The notes: generated by a model not told the origin, from the sequence alone. DNA of 64,000 nt from Methanoregula formicica SMSP (GCF_000327485.1 NC_019943.1:2728001-2792000), one strand, 5' to 3'. Positions 46,891 to 55,756 are shown, counted from the first letter of the stretch. Made by a program: numbers and translations.

Positions 46891-46964
46891 GGGCTCGTGG
46901 TCTAGTTGGCTATGACGTCGCCTTCACACGGCGAAGATCTCGTGTTCGAATCACGACGGGCCCA
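46891..46964 (+). tRNA. tRNA-Val (anticodon CAC)
   Basis: It starts 4 nt after tRNA-Gly. The acceptor GGGCTCG pairs with CGGGCCC (one G-U). The anticodon stem TCGCC/GGCGA encloses TTCACAC with anticodon CAC. The T-arm is CGTG-TTCGAAT-CACG. The two tRNAs are probably transcribed together. Confidence 0.93.
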
Positions 46965-47192
46965 TCATCTGTTTTCCGGATTTTCAGGTCTGCTGGCAGC
47001 ATAGCCAGACGTTCGGGGGTGTCTCCCGAAGATGCATAATATCCTGGTATGCGGCCCCATCTGCGATTGAAGCCTGTGGATATCCCGAGAAAAAAACCGT
47101 GGACCGGCACTTTCGGGACACCCCAGCGACACCGACCTTCCCATCTTACTTTACAATGTGAAAACAGGTGAATATGTAAAACCGGAACAGAT

Positions 47193-47456
47193 ATGGCCGA
47201 GCGGACACAAAAGGATTCCTTGAGAAGTTCGGGTCAGCAACAAGGAGATGCTTTTCTCATGCGTGGATATTGGTCATTTCATGTAAACAAAGGCGTGATC
47301 CGTTATCTTCTTGCATACTTTTCGGCACTTGTGACTTTTGTAGCAGTCATGATTACCACCGAGGAGTTCCCGTATGCCCTTGTTTCTTCCGCAGCTGTAT
47401 ACATAGCTGTCCGGGTTGTGATCTATCTCAGGTTTGGACCGGAACAGAGCGAATAG
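47193..47456 (+). CDS. Small membrane protein of unknown function
   Basis: 87 residues. The N-terminal 28 residues are polar; two hydrophobic helices follow (about 36-55 and 61-79), joined by an acidic turn (TTEEFPYA), and the tail is charged. I do not recognise a family. It stands alone after the tRNAs. About 230 nt upstream hold no clear gene. Confidence 0.55.
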   Translation: MAERTQKDSLRSSGQQQGDAFLMRGYWSFHVNKGVIRYLLAYFSALVTFVAVMITTEEFPYALVSSAAVYIAVRVVIYLRFGPEQSE

Positions 47457-47589
47457 CCCGGCCTGCAACGGCATCGTTTCTCATCAGCCAACACCTGCAG
47501 GCTCGCGAGAAACTCCCCCACAGGGTAAAAGTATGAGCAGGATTGCCGGCGTTTGCCGGCATTCCTGCGTGCAAAAGGAAAAAGTGAGA

Positions 47590-47805
47590 TTATGCGTTCT
47601 TCATCTTGGCCTTGGCGACGAAGCCGTCCTTGCCAATGTAGTACATGTAGCCCTTTTCCTTGGCTACCTTCTCAGTTCCGACTTTCTTCTTCTTGCCGGA
47701 CTTGTTGTGCTTCATCGGGGCTGCCCAGACATACCCGTCCTTGCCAATGAAGTAGAGGTATCCCTTTTCGCGCTGAATCTTTTCTTTTCCAATTTTCGTT
47801 CCCAT
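47590..47805 (-). CDS. Small basic protein with two YIGKDG repeats
   Basis: 71 residues, Lys-rich. It consists of two copies of a unit of about 30 residues: GYLYFIGKDGYVWAAPMK and GYMYYIGKDGFVAKAKMK, each preceded by a Lys/Glu-rich stretch. A GAGGTG ribosome binding site lies just upstream of the ATG, and TTTTTATATTA (about 47858-47868, minus strand) fits a promoter. The aromatic-Gly-Lys-Asp-Gly core looks like a beta hairpin. The basic charge suggests nucleic-acid binding, but this is inference. Confidence 0.75.
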   Translation of the reverse strand: MGTKIGKEKIQREKGYLYFIGKDGYVWAAPMKHNKSGKKKKVGTEKVAKEKGYMYYIGKDGFVAKAKMKNA

Positions 47806-47816
47806 TTAAACACCTC

Positions 47817-47835
47817 AAAACCGCAATCGGGTTTT
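47817..47835 (-). promoter_or_regulatory. Leader hairpin of the YIGKDG-repeat gene
   Basis: AAAACC at 47817-47822 pairs with GGTTTT at 47830-47835 around a 7-nt loop. On the minus strand it sits directly upstream of the GAGGTG ribosome binding site, so it could affect translation. Confidence 0.3.
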
Positions 47836-48017
47836 GATAATGAGAGTTGACGCCTGATAATATAAAAAGTTTCCGTCGAAAGCCCGTCGAAGCTTGGATT
47901 TTAGCCACGTATTTAAGGCGTTTTTGGTCATTCTGGCGCAGTATTTCCTCCGTTTTAAAACCTTCAATATAACGTCCGTTTCGCCTAAATCTCCCTATAT
48001 CTTTGCAGAATGCCTGT

Positions 48018-48046
48018 TTCTGCACCCGGATTAACCGGATGCAGAA
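48018..48046. other. Strong hairpin downstream of the archaellin-like gene
   Basis: TTCTGCA pairs with TGCAGAA, and after one mismatch CCGG with CCGG, around loop ATTAA. It lies 54-82 nt beyond the minus-strand archaellin-like gene's stop and may be an RNA 3' end structure. No T-run follows. Confidence 0.35.
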
Positions 48047-48099
48047 GCGCGGCGCGGAGGGGGGATTGTTTGAAGGGTTTGCCGGGGGGTGCGGCAGGA

Positions 48100-48741
48100 T
48101 CAGCCAAGGTTCATGACCGGCTGGATTCGGGCCGGGGTCATACGGGGGATTGTCAGGGGGGCCGCAACACCTTCAGGCCAGAGCGTGATCGTAAACTGCC
48201 CGTATGACGGGGTACCTGTTGTGGGGCAGAGGGTAATCTCAAACTGTTCGCCCGGTTCCAGCCATTCATCGGCATCTGCAATCCGGCCGGGGAGCATGTT
48301 GTACTTATTGGAGATTGTCCAGTTCGGGCAAATGAGCACCGTCGGTGGTGTTTTACGGATTATTTCAAATTCATTATTCCGGCTCCACAATACCCGGACC
48401 TTATCCATATCGATTGCCCCGGTGTCTCCGATAAAGAGAGATACCGTGAAACGCACTACCCCCAGCTGCATCGGGTCTTCCTTTACCGTTATGACACGGA
48501 GAAGGCCTTTTGTCCTGCTGGTCATCGGGAACCCATACACGTTCCCGACGGTCTGGACATTATCGCCGGATATGTAGGCGCTCTCGGCAACAAGCCCTCC
48601 GGGAAATGTACGTAATGGATCAGGAGCACAGCCACTCAAAAACACCAGCAGGAAGGCAGCACCTGCAACCAGAACGCTGACGAGAATAATCAGTTCCAGA
48701 CCGGTGACCGCCTTCTCTGTGTCCCGTGGATCCTGCATCAT
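48100..48741 (-). CDS. Archaellin/type IV pilin-like protein with lipobox-like cysteine
   Basis: 213 residues from the ATG at 48741, or one codon later. The N-terminus has a class III prepilin-like signal: charged residues, then EKAVTGLELIILVSVLVAG, resembling archaellins processed by the FlaK/PibD peptidase. At the end of the same hydrophobic segment is FLSGC (Cys38), a lipobox-like motif. The rest is beta-rich and resembles flagellin-domain proteins (LWSRNNEFEII, GEQFEITLCPTTGTP). No archaellum genes are nearby. It is divergent from the radical SAM gene. Confidence 0.72.
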   Translation of the reverse strand: MMQDPRDTEKAVTGLELIILVSVLVAGAAFLLVFLSGCAPDPLRTFPGGLVAESAYISGDNVQTVGNVYGFPMTSRTKGLLRVITVKEDPMQLGVVRFTVSLFIGDTGAIDMDKVRVLWSRNNEFEIIRKTPPTVLICPNWTISNKYNMLPGRIADADEWLEPGEQFEITLCPTTGTPSYGQFTITLWPEGVAAPLTIPRMTPARIQPVMNLG

Positions 48742-48842
48742 ATGAGTGGGTTGCCGGAGTGATTGTATATAGATTCCTCTGTTATCAGAAGATCTGTCCC
48801 CTGAGTTTATCGTCCTGAAACACCCATAGGTACAGGAATTTC

Positions 48843-49967
48843 ATGTACTTCCATCTCATCCTGACCGACAACTGCAACCTCTGCTGCAGTTACTGCCGGG
48901 CAAAGGCATTCCTTGACCTGGATGAGAGCGAGAGCGAACGGGCAGTGGAGATTGACGAGCAGATTCCCATTGATCTGGAATATGATCTGGATACTCTCTA
49001 CGCATTTCTCAGAAAGGATCCATCCCCCACGGTGACATTTTACGGGGGGGAGCCGCTCCTCCGTGCCGATCTCATCGAGACGATCGTTCGGGAGGCCCCG
49101 GTACAGCGGTTCATGATGCAGACAAACGGGCTCCTGCTGGACCGCCTTTCCCCAGCGATAACCAACCGGTTCACTACCATTCTTGTTTCCCTTGACGGGA
49201 GGAAGGCTCTTACCGATGCAAACAGGGGTGACGGGGTGTATGATCGGGTAATGAAGAATGTCCGGGAGATCTGTGCCAACGGTTACCAGGGAGAACTCAT
49301 CGCACGGATGACCGTAACGGAGAAGACAGATATCGTGGATGCCGTCCACTGGCTGGCAGAGAACCCTGACTTCCCGTTCAGGTCCATTCATTGGCAGTTG
49401 GACGCAAACTTTGCCGGGGACTTTTCCTACCGCCAGTTTGCCGCATGGGTTGCCGGATCGTATAATCCGGGGATCCGGACCCTGGTGAACGACTGGGTCG
49501 ACCACATGGAGGCACACGGGGAAGTGCTCTGCTGGTACCCGTTCCTAGACTGCATGGAGGACCTTCTTCTCGGGCGCCCCTCCCTGCTCCGGTGTGGATC
49601 CGGGCATACCAATTATACCATCTTGACCGATGGCCACATCGCACCCTGCCCGGTGATGATCGGCATGAAACAGTACTATGTCGGCCATATCAGGGATGCG
49701 GACCCGAAAATGCTCGATCATATTTACGTAGGAGAGGAGTGCCTGAAATGTCCAATCCGGTCATTCTGCGGAGGCCGCTGCCTCTATTCCAACATCACCC
49801 GTCCCTGGGGCGAACCCGAACGACATCTTGTCTGCAGGACCGTGGAGAACCTCCATGCCGCACTGAATGAGACCCTACCCCATGTCAGGAAACTCCTTGC
49901 AGAAGGCACAATTACTCGCGAACAGTTCCATCATGAGAAGTTCAACGGGTGTGAGATCATCCCGTAG
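48843..49967 (+). CDS. Radical SAM/SPASM enzyme, AF1577-like putative peptide-modifying
   Basis: 374 residues. The radical SAM cluster motif DNCNLCCSYC (C-x3-C-x2-C) lies at residues 10-17, followed by VTFYGGEPLL. The C-terminal cysteine-rich SPASM-type region (RCGSGHTN, APCPVMIG, CLKCPIRSFCGGRCLY) binds auxiliary clusters. SPASM enzymes usually modify peptides. From memory it resembles the archaeal AF1577 family annotated as putative peptide-modifying; substrate unknown. It faces the archaellin-like gene across 101 nt and precedes a small CxxC protein. Confidence 0.88.
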   Translation: MYFHLILTDNCNLCCSYCRAKAFLDLDESESERAVEIDEQIPIDLEYDLDTLYAFLRKDPSPTVTFYGGEPLLRADLIETIVREAPVQRFMMQTNGLLLDRLSPAITNRFTTILVSLDGRKALTDANRGDGVYDRVMKNVREICANGYQGELIARMTVTEKTDIVDAVHWLAENPDFPFRSIHWQLDANFAGDFSYRQFAAWVAGSYNPGIRTLVNDWVDHMEAHGEVLCWYPFLDCMEDLLLGRPSLLRCGSGHTNYTILTDGHIAPCPVMIGMKQYYVGHIRDADPKMLDHIYVGEECLKCPIRSFCGGRCLYSNITRPWGEPERHLVCRTVENLHAALNETLPHVRKLLAEGTITREQFHHEKFNGCEIIP

Positions 49968-49983
49968 TCCACGCATCAGGATA

Positions 49984-49994
49984 TTTATATAAAA
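49984..49994 (+). promoter_or_regulatory. Box A, first of two before the CxxC gene
   Basis: TTTATATAAAA at 49984-49994 is a strong box A. A second TATTTATAC lies at 50016-50024. The second predicts a start near 50046, about 28 nt ahead of the ATG at 50074. Confidence 0.5.
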
Positions 49995-50073
49995 GTATCT
50001 TTGTTGAGGGAGATGTATTTATACTGGACAGGTAATTGTATACTTGCAGATAACCACTGCATGAGTAAAAACA

Positions 50074-50241
50074 ATGGAGAGAAAGAGTTTTGGTGGCCCG
50101 AGAAATTTCGGTCCCAGGGAAATGACAAAGACAGTCTGCTCTGACTGTGGAAAGGAATGCGAAGTCCCGTTCAAGCCCACGGAAGGAAGGCCGGTCTACT
50201 GCAGGGACTGCCTGCCCAAGCACCGGAAACCCCGGTTCTAA
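50074..50241 (+). CDS. Small zinc-finger protein, CxxC-x(~17)-CxxC type
   Basis: 55 residues. The N-terminus is basic and Gly-rich (FGGPRNFGPREM). Then come CSDCGKEC and, about 17 residues later, CRDC in RPVYCRDCLPKH, forming one four-Cys zinc site, with PFKPTEGRP between. This compact type is common in Methanomicrobia and thought to bind nucleic acid. It is preceded by two strong TATA boxes and followed by a U-rich terminator, so it is likely an abundant monocistronic transcript. Confidence 0.85.
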   Translation: MERKSFGGPRNFGPREMTKTVCSDCGKECEVPFKPTEGRPVYCRDCLPKHRKPRF

Positions 50242-50247
50242 GATCTT

Positions 50248-50263
50248 ATTTTTCTCTTTTTTT
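50248..50263 (+). terminator. T-rich terminator of the CxxC gene
   Basis: TTTTTCTCTTTTTTT-like tract starts 7 nt past the stop. Confidence 0.5.
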
Positions 50264-50340
50264 GCTGGTGCAATGTACCGCAATCGAAACAGCGGACCCG
50301 ATCATGGTCGTGCATTAACCACACTACCTGACTAGTTTTC

Positions 50341-50952
50341 CTATTGGTTTTTACGAATCTCCTGCCGGAACCGGTGGATAATATCGTAGAGCATCAGGCG
50401 GAATTCTGCCCCAATCTCCTCCCAGGTTTTTGCATCCGTGACTCCCGTAGGGTTCGGCCCCGTTCCCGTGGAGGGGGTTCCATGGAGAACCTGCCCTTCA
50501 GCAGGCACCTCCCCGGCGCGGGACTGGAGCCAGAGCTGGCGCAGGATCGCATAATACCCGCTGACGAGGACGATGAGAAATACCATGGTCGCGATAATCG
50601 GCGCCAGAAACGAGAACAGGGGAGAGAGTGTTGTCGAAGTGACCGTGTCTGTCCACTGAAAGATCCTGAGCAGGAACATGATGCAGAAAACACTCCCAAA
50701 TGCCGTTATGATCGGTGCGGGGAGATTGAAGGGAAACGGGAATGCCGCAAAAACGTCACCGACCATGAGGATCAGCGCAATGAGAATGAGAAGCCAGAAG
50801 TTCCCGTTGATGAACGTTACGGCGGAGATGAAGACGGGGTTTTCCACATAATGCGTCAGGATGTTTGCAAGGACGATAGCGATCAGAAGGCAGATGATCC
50901 CGATCATCCGGGTTGCAAACACCCACCCTAAGGAATGTGAACGACAGCGCAT
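50341..50952 (-). CDS. Multi-pass membrane protein of unknown function
   Basis: 203 residues. Four hydrophobic segments (about residues 14-35, 40-65, 78-98 and 112-134) are followed by a soluble, Pro/Gly/Thr-rich linker and a helical C-terminus (TWEEIGAEFRLMLYDIIHRFRQEI). The early MRCRSHS... residues may precede the true start, since ATG codons at residue 16 (MIGII) also fit. No family is recognised. It is monocistronic and convergent with the CxxC gene. Confidence 0.68.
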   Translation of the reverse strand: MRCRSHSLGWVFATRMIGIICLLIAIVLANILTHYVENPVFISAVTFINGNFWLLILIALILMVGDVFAAFPFPFNLPAPIITAFGSVFCIMFLLRIFQWTDTVTSTTLSPLFSFLAPIIATMVFLIVLVSGYYAILRQLWLQSRAGEVPAEGQVLHGTPSTGTGPNPTGVTDAKTWEEIGAEFRLMLYDIIHRFRQEIRKNQ

Positions 50953-51181
50953 CAGGGAACCTCCCGGAATTTCGTATCAGTGTTGGAGGGCAGGCTATAA
51001 GAGTATTGGACATCCGTTCAGGAAACTTTTAAGACGGGCAAGGGCAGGTGTCCAGTATTGTGATGCATGTGATCCGGAGATTGCCCCGGACCAGGAGTTC
51101 GCGCGCGATCTCACAGAACGTTCCGTTTCACCTAAAAAATGTAATATAAAATGCTACAATAACCAAAAAATTACAATAATG

Positions 51182-51189
51182 TATAAATA
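51182..51189 (+). promoter_or_regulatory. Box A of the trp operon
   Basis: TATAAATA lies 114 nt before the trpE ATG. It predicts a transcript start near 51205-51211. Confidence 0.55.
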
Positions 51190-51195
51190 TGTACA
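51190..51195 (+). promoter_or_regulatory. TGTACA box, possible TrpY-type operator
   Basis: TGTACA directly abuts the box A on its downstream side. In Methanothermobacter the regulator TrpY binds TGTACA boxes in the trp promoter, and occupancy here would block transcription. A trpY gene is not in the window, so the assignment is by motif and place only. Confidence 0.4.
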
Positions 51196-51204
51196 AAGTT
51201 GACC

Positions 51205-51279
51205 ATGTATTCACACTCTGCGGGAATGCTTCCGCACGAAAAACCAGGAATTCTCACTGAAAGAACAACCGGCCCCTGA
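51205..51279 (+). CDS. Short ORF in the trp leader
   Basis: A 24-codon frame starts with ATG at 51205 and ends with TGA at 51277-51279, in the loop of the hairpin before trpE. A second ATG in frame is at 51226. It encodes no tryptophan, so it is not a classical attenuator peptide. It starts at or near the predicted transcript start, so it could be read leaderless. Coding is unproven. Confidence 0.25.
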   Translation: MYSHSAGMLPHEKPGILTERTTGP

Positions 51280-51287
51280 CTGGCCGG
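51269..51287 (+). promoter_or_regulatory. Perfect hairpin upstream of trpE
   Basis: CCGGCC and GGCCGG form a 6-bp stem around a 7-nt loop, ending 15 nt before the trpE ATG. A second hairpin, TGCGG/CCGCA, is at 51219-51236. They may modulate translation or early termination. Confidence 0.4.
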
Positions 51288-51302
51288 ATCGGTTACCAGA
51301 AA

Positions 51303-52829
51303 ATGACACAAAAACTGATACTCAATCTCGGATTGGATGAGTTCATTACCGCGGTAAAGACCCAGCCCAAACCGCTCATCATCCCCCTTTGTGCGGAACT
51401 GCCGCTCCCGGATATCTCACCGCTTGTCCTGTATGAGGGCACGACGACAGGATGCGGATTCCTGCTGGAATCAATGGAGGGGAGTGAGAAACTTGCCCGG
51501 TATTCCTTTATCGGGATAGAGCCGGAGATGATCGTCACGGTACAGGACACCGTTGAGATTGCCGGGAATGAGCCTTTTACCTCTATTGCCCAGGACCCTG
51601 ACGGCACAAACCCGGTTGACCGGATACAATCGATCCTCTCGCGGTTCCATTACATGAATGTCAAGGCTCCCCGGTTTTTCGGGGGCATGGTCGGGTATTT
51701 CGCGTATGACTGCGTGTACTCGCTCTTTGATAACGTAAAACGGACCACAAAAAAAGCGACAGGTCTACCAGACAGTTATCACGATGCCCGGTTCATGCTC
51801 ACAAAAGACTGTATCGTGATCGATCACCGGGATAAACGGATGTACCTCTTCTCCAGCCCGTTCCTCACCTATGACTCCGATCTCAGGATGGAATATGAAC
51901 AATGCACACGGAAGATCCAAGCCCTTGCTGACAGGATCGCGGGACTGGTTCCCAGACAATCGGGCGTTTTCCCCCCCTCGACGAAGGTAACCCCCTCTTC
52001 ATTTGGCACCTCTGTTTCTCAGCAAACATTCGAGCAGGCGGTGACCGATGTCAAGAGTCATATCGTTGCCGGGGACATCTTCCAGGCAGTACTCTCACGA
52101 AGGCTGGACTTTCCCGTTCCGGATGATCCCTTCGCGGTCTATGCTGCCCTGCGCGAGATCAATCCGAGCCCGTACATGTACTATCTCGATTTTGGTGAGG
52201 AGAAGATCATCGGGGCAAGTCCCGAGATGCTGGTACGGGTCGAGAGACGCCAGGTGACAACGGTCCCGATTGCCGGAACTCGCCCGCGGGGCCGTACGGC
52301 AGAGGAGGACACCCGGCTGGAAAAAGAACTGCTCATGGACAAGAAGGAGCGTGCAGAGCATACCATGCTCGTCGATCTTGCACGAAATGATCTTGGCCGC
52401 GTCTGCCGCTTTGGGTCGGTGCAGGTCAGCGAGTTCATGGGCATCGAGAAGTTCTCCCACGTCCAGCATATCGTGTCAACGGTCAGCGGCACACTCCGCG
52501 ACAACTTGGACTGCTATGACGCCTTCAAGTCCTGTTTCCCAGCAGGGACCGTATCGGGCGCCCCCAAGATCCGGGCAATGCAGATCATTGACGAGCAGGA
52601 GCCGGAGAAACGGGGGCTGTATGCCGGCGCTGTCGGGTATATCGGATTTGACCGGAACCTGGATTTCGCCATCGCCATACGGACAATACAGGTGATAAAT
52701 GGCCGGGCATATGTCCAGGTCGGTGCGGGAATCGTTGCTGATTCGGTTCCGGAAAACGAGTGGAAAGAGACCGAAAACAAAGCGGCGGCAATGATCCGGG
52801 CAATCGAACGTTCTGGAGCCTGTTCATGA
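51303..52829 (+). CDS. trpE: Anthranilate synthase component I
   Basis: 508 residues. It converts chorismate and ammonia to anthranilate. The feedback tryptophan site is seen in LLESMEG. The catalytic chorismate-binding domain carries AVLSRRLDFPV, SPEMLVRVE, PIAGTRPRGRT, HTMLVDLARNDLGRV and the FPAGTVSGAPK motif. It is the first gene of trpEGDCFBA and overlaps trpG by 4 nt. Confidence 0.97.
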   Translation: MTQKLILNLGLDEFITAVKTQPKPLIIPLCAELPLPDISPLVLYEGTTTGCGFLLESMEGSEKLARYSFIGIEPEMIVTVQDTVEIAGNEPFTSIAQDPDGTNPVDRIQSILSRFHYMNVKAPRFFGGMVGYFAYDCVYSLFDNVKRTTKKATGLPDSYHDARFMLTKDCIVIDHRDKRMYLFSSPFLTYDSDLRMEYEQCTRKIQALADRIAGLVPRQSGVFPPSTKVTPSSFGTSVSQQTFEQAVTDVKSHIVAGDIFQAVLSRRLDFPVPDDPFAVYAALREINPSPYMYYLDFGEEKIIGASPEMLVRVERRQVTTVPIAGTRPRGRTAEEDTRLEKELLMDKKERAEHTMLVDLARNDLGRVCRFGSVQVSEFMGIEKFSHVQHIVSTVSGTLRDNLDCYDAFKSCFPAGTVSGAPKIRAMQIIDEQEPEKRGLYAGAVGYIGFDRNLDFAIAIRTIQVINGRAYVQVGAGIVADSVPENEWKETENKAAAMIRAIERSGACS

Positions 52830-53407
52830 AAGTACTGATTGTAGACTGTTACGACAGTTTCACCTATAACCTGTACCAGCAGGTGGGAAAGCTTGGAGCC
52901 GAACCGGTTGTCCTGTCCTGCGACACACCTGTAGACGTGGTGAAGCGGACACCATGCGAGCGTATCATCCTCTCGCCGGGCCCGGGAACCCCGGATGACG
53001 CTGGCGTTTGTCCTGATGTACTGGAAACGATGAGCCGGAAGATCCCAACGCTCGGGGTCTGTCTTGGCCACCAGGTAATCTGCACAGCATTTGGCGGGGA
53101 GGTTGTCCGCGCACCGCACCTGATGCACGGGAAAACCTCGGCCATCCAGCACACCGGGACAGGGATCTTCAGCAGGGTCCCGACGCCCTTTGTCGCCACC
53201 CGCTACCATTCCCTTATCGCAAGGGATGCATCCCTGCCTGATGATCTGGAGATCACGGCAACCAGTACCGATGACGGATATGTCATGGGGGTGCGTCACC
53301 GGTCCTACCCGATTGACGGGGTGCAGTTCCACCCGGAGAGTGTCCTCTCAACGGAGGGCGACCACATCATCAGGAACTTCCTTTTCGGAGCGGGGGTAGG
53401 ATCGTGA
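52826..53407 (+). CDS. trpG: Anthranilate synthase component II (glutamine amidotransferase)
   Basis: 193 residues from the ATG at 52826. It is a class I amidotransferase that supplies ammonia to TrpE. The catalytic Cys is in LGVCLGHQ and the His-Glu pair in QFHPES. It overlaps trpD by 4 nt. The start gives the standard [16 protein letters not shown]-terminus. Confidence 0.97.
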   Translation: MKVLIVDCYDSFTYNLYQQVGKLGAEPVVLSCDTPVDVVKRTPCERIILSPGPGTPDDAGVCPDVLETMSRKIPTLGVCLGHQVICTAFGGEVVRAPHLMHGKTSAIQHTGTGIFSRVPTPFVATRYHSLIARDASLPDDLEITATSTDDGYVMGVRHRSYPIDGVQFHPESVLSTEGDHIIRNFLFGAGVGS

Positions 53408-54423
53408 TCTTCAGGGAGATCATCCAGCGGTTGATGGACCAGCAGGATCTTACCGAAGCCGAGGCGGCCGGAGCCATGGACACCATCATGGAGGGCAAAG
53501 CAACCCCGGCACAGATTGGTGCTTTCCTTACTGCGCTCCGGATGAAAGGAGAACGACCGTATGAGATTGCCGCGTTTGCCCGCATCATGCGACAGCACGC
53601 GGTCTCCATCAGGCCGGTAACGACACGGCTGCTGGTCGACACCTGCGGCACCGGGGGCGACAGCATGCGTACATTCAATATCAGTACGGCATCGGCATTC
53701 GTTGCCGCGGGCGCGGGAATCCCGGTTGTCAAGCATGGCAACCGGAGCGTCAGCAGCCTCTGCGGTTCTGCGGACGTCCTTTCAGCCCTCGGGGTGAACA
53801 TCGCCCTTGGGCCTGATTCCCAGGCTGGCATTCTCGAGAGGGCGGGTATCGCGTTCCTCTTCGCACCAATGCACCACCCGGCCATGCGCCACGTGATGGC
53901 CGCCCGGCAGGAGATCGGGTGCAGGACGGTCTTCAACATCCTTGGCCCGCTGGCAAACCCGGCAGGCGCCCAGGCACAGGTGCTGGGAGTGTACCACCCA
54001 GACCTGACTCCCACGATGGCGGAGGTCTTAAGGCTCCTTGGGATCTCCCGTGCCATGGTGGTTCACGGGAGCGGACTGGATGAGATCACCACAACAGGGG
54101 AAACGGTAGTCTCGGAGCTTAAGGAGGACGTAATCCATAACTATTCCCTGGATTGCAGGGACTATGGCATTGCACCGGCACAGGTCCCTGATCTGTCTGG
54201 CGGAGATGCTGCTACCAATGCACGCATTATCCGGGACATCCTCCATGGTGAGCGGGGACCGGGGCGGGACATCGTGCTCATGAATGCCGGCGCCGCCATC
54301 TATGTTGGGGGCATGGCTCGCGACCTGCACGAGGGAGTACTCCTGGCCGGAACTGCGATCGATTCAGGAAATGCCCTTGCACGGCTCAATGCGCTGGTGG
54401 ATACCACACGGGGTGCCGCATGA
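53404..54423 (+). CDS. trpD: Anthranilate phosphoribosyltransferase
   Basis: 339 residues from GTG. It joins anthranilate and PRPP. The PRPP-binding [25 protein letters not shown] and [10 protein letters not shown] motifs are intact. It overlaps both neighbours by 4 nt. Confidence 0.97.
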   Translation: MIFREIIQRLMDQQDLTEAEAAGAMDTIMEGKATPAQIGAFLTALRMKGERPYEIAAFARIMRQHAVSIRPVTTRLLVDTCGTGGDSMRTFNISTASAFVAAGAGIPVVKHGNRSVSSLCGSADVLSALGVNIALGPDSQAGILERAGIAFLFAPMHHPAMRHVMAARQEIGCRTVFNILGPLANPAGAQAQVLGVYHPDLTPTMAEVLRLLGISRAMVVHGSGLDEITTTGETVVSELKEDVIHNYSLDCRDYGIAPAQVPDLSGGDAATNARIIRDILHGERGPGRDIVLMNAGAAIYVGGMARDLHEGVLLAGTAIDSGNALARLNALVDTTRGAA

Positions 54424-55175
54424 TCCTTGATGATATTGTCAGGCGTACGGAAAAACGGGTGGCGCTGCTTCCCGAAACGTTTCCGGAACCTCCCTGGGAC
54501 AACCATGCCAGCCTAATCAAGGCCATACGGGAGCGGGAGGGCAAAAACGCTGTGATCGCAGAGATCAAGTGTGCATCACCCTCACGCGGTATCATCCGGC
54601 GTAACGTCGACATGGCCCAGATGGCCGGCGTACTTGCAGGAGCGGGATGCGTTGCCCTCTCGGTGCTGACCGAACCCTACTTCTTCGGGGGGACCGGGCA
54701 GGACATCCCTCTTGTCAAATCAACAGTGAATATTCCGGTGCTCCGGAAGGATTTCATCATTGATGAACGCCAGATCGCGGAATCGCGTGCTCTCGGTGCA
54801 GATGCCGTGCTCCTGATAGCCTCAGTGCTGGGGAAGCGCCTGCCGGCATTCGTCGATATGGCAATGGATTATCATCTCGAACCGCTGGTGGAAGTCCACA
54901 ATGCTGATGAAGCCGAATCCGCGCTCGGTACGCAGGCAACCCTGATCGGCATCAACAACCGTAATCTTGCCACCATGACCATCGACCGTTCAACCACACG
55001 TATCCTTTCCGGAAATATCAGAGGAAAAGGGAAGCTGATCGTATCGGAGAGCGGGATGCGATCTGCCGATGATGTCCGCGAGATGAGGGGATACTGCGAT
55101 GCGTTCCTCATCGGTTCATCTATCATGTCCGACAAGCAACCGGGAAAGAAGCTGGAGGAGTTCGTATGCGCATAA
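54420..55175 (+). CDS. trpC: Indole-3-glycerol phosphate synthase
   Basis: 251 residues, TIM barrel. The [12 protein letters not shown] lysine strand, [33 protein letters not shown] and VSESGM motifs are present. It overlaps trpF by 10 nt. Confidence 0.97.
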   Translation: MILDDIVRRTEKRVALLPETFPEPPWDNHASLIKAIREREGKNAVIAEIKCASPSRGIIRRNVDMAQMAGVLAGAGCVALSVLTEPYFFGGTGQDIPLVKSTVNIPVLRKDFIIDERQIAESRALGADAVLLIASVLGKRLPAFVDMAMDYHLEPLVEVHNADEAESALGTQATLIGINNRNLATMTIDRSTTRILSGNIRGKGKLIVSESGMRSADDVREMRGYCDAFLIGSSIMSDKQPGKKLEEFVCA

Positions 55176-55756
55176 AGATCTGCGGCATCACACGGCCGGA
55201 AGATGCACGCTTTGCCGAAGAAGCCGGCGCTGATGCAATCGGCGTTGTTGTCTGTTCAGGAAACGTTTCCCGCAGGAATGTCCCGCTGGAGCAGGCAAAA
55301 AAGATCTTTCGCGCCGTCGGTCCTTTCACCACAACGGTTGCCGTGTCGCACACAACCTCGGAAGATGAACTCCGGAAGATGATCGCGCTCAGCCCTGACG
55401 CGATCCAGATATCTCGTCCCTTCAAATTTGACAACCATCCGGGAGTGAAACTCATCCGGGTTGCCGGCAGAGGAGAGCCCCTGCCTGTTGATTGCGATGC
55501 CATCATCGTTGATGACAGCCACGGCACGGGAAGAACGTTTGACCGTTCATATGCCAGGGATGCTGTCAGGACTGCCAGAATTCCGGTCATCCTCGCCGGA
55601 GGGCTTACACCAGAAAATGTCGGGGCTGCGATCCGCGAAGTCCGACCCTATGCCGTGGACGTAGCAAGCGGAGTCGAGGTCTCCCCGGGGATCAAGGACC
55701 ATAAGAAAATCAAGGCGTTTATCGCCGCCTGTCGTATGCAGGAGCAGATACCATGA
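55166..55756 (+). CDS. trpF: Phosphoribosylanthranilate isomerase
   Basis: 196 residues, TIM barrel. The N-terminal [11 protein letters not shown] with the catalytic Cys, the Asp in [10 protein letters not shown], and the [10 protein letters not shown] and DVASGVE phosphate loops match TrpF. It is a separate gene, not fused with trpC, and overlaps trpB by 4 nt. Confidence 0.96.
   Translation: MRIKICGITRPEDARFAEEAGADAIGVVVCSGNVSRRNVPLEQAKKIFRAVGPFTTTVAVSHTTSEDELRKMIALSPDAIQISRPFKFDNHPGVKLIRVAGRGEPLPVDCDAIIVDDSHGTGRTFDRSYARDAVRTARIPVILAGGLTPENVGAAIREVRPYAVDVASGVEVSPGIKDHKKIKAFIAACRMQEQIP

Larger units (their letters stand above)
50953..51302. other. Intergenic region and leader of the trp operon
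   Basis: 350 nt. The left part has no clear feature. From 51139 it becomes A/T-rich with two TATA-like elements (about 51144-51153 and 51182-51189), two direct copies of TACAATAA, a TGTACA box, a short ORF and two hairpins before trpE. Confidence 0.6.

Noticed and set aside
46965-47192. A possible extra tRNA or small gene after tRNA-Val
   Set aside because: No cloverleaf or TTCGA-type T-loop is found beyond 46964, and no frame has convincing start and composition.
50061-50144. A 27-codon frame overlapping the start of the CxxC gene
   Set aside because: It lacks a recognisable motif; the overlapping 55-residue zinc protein explains the region.
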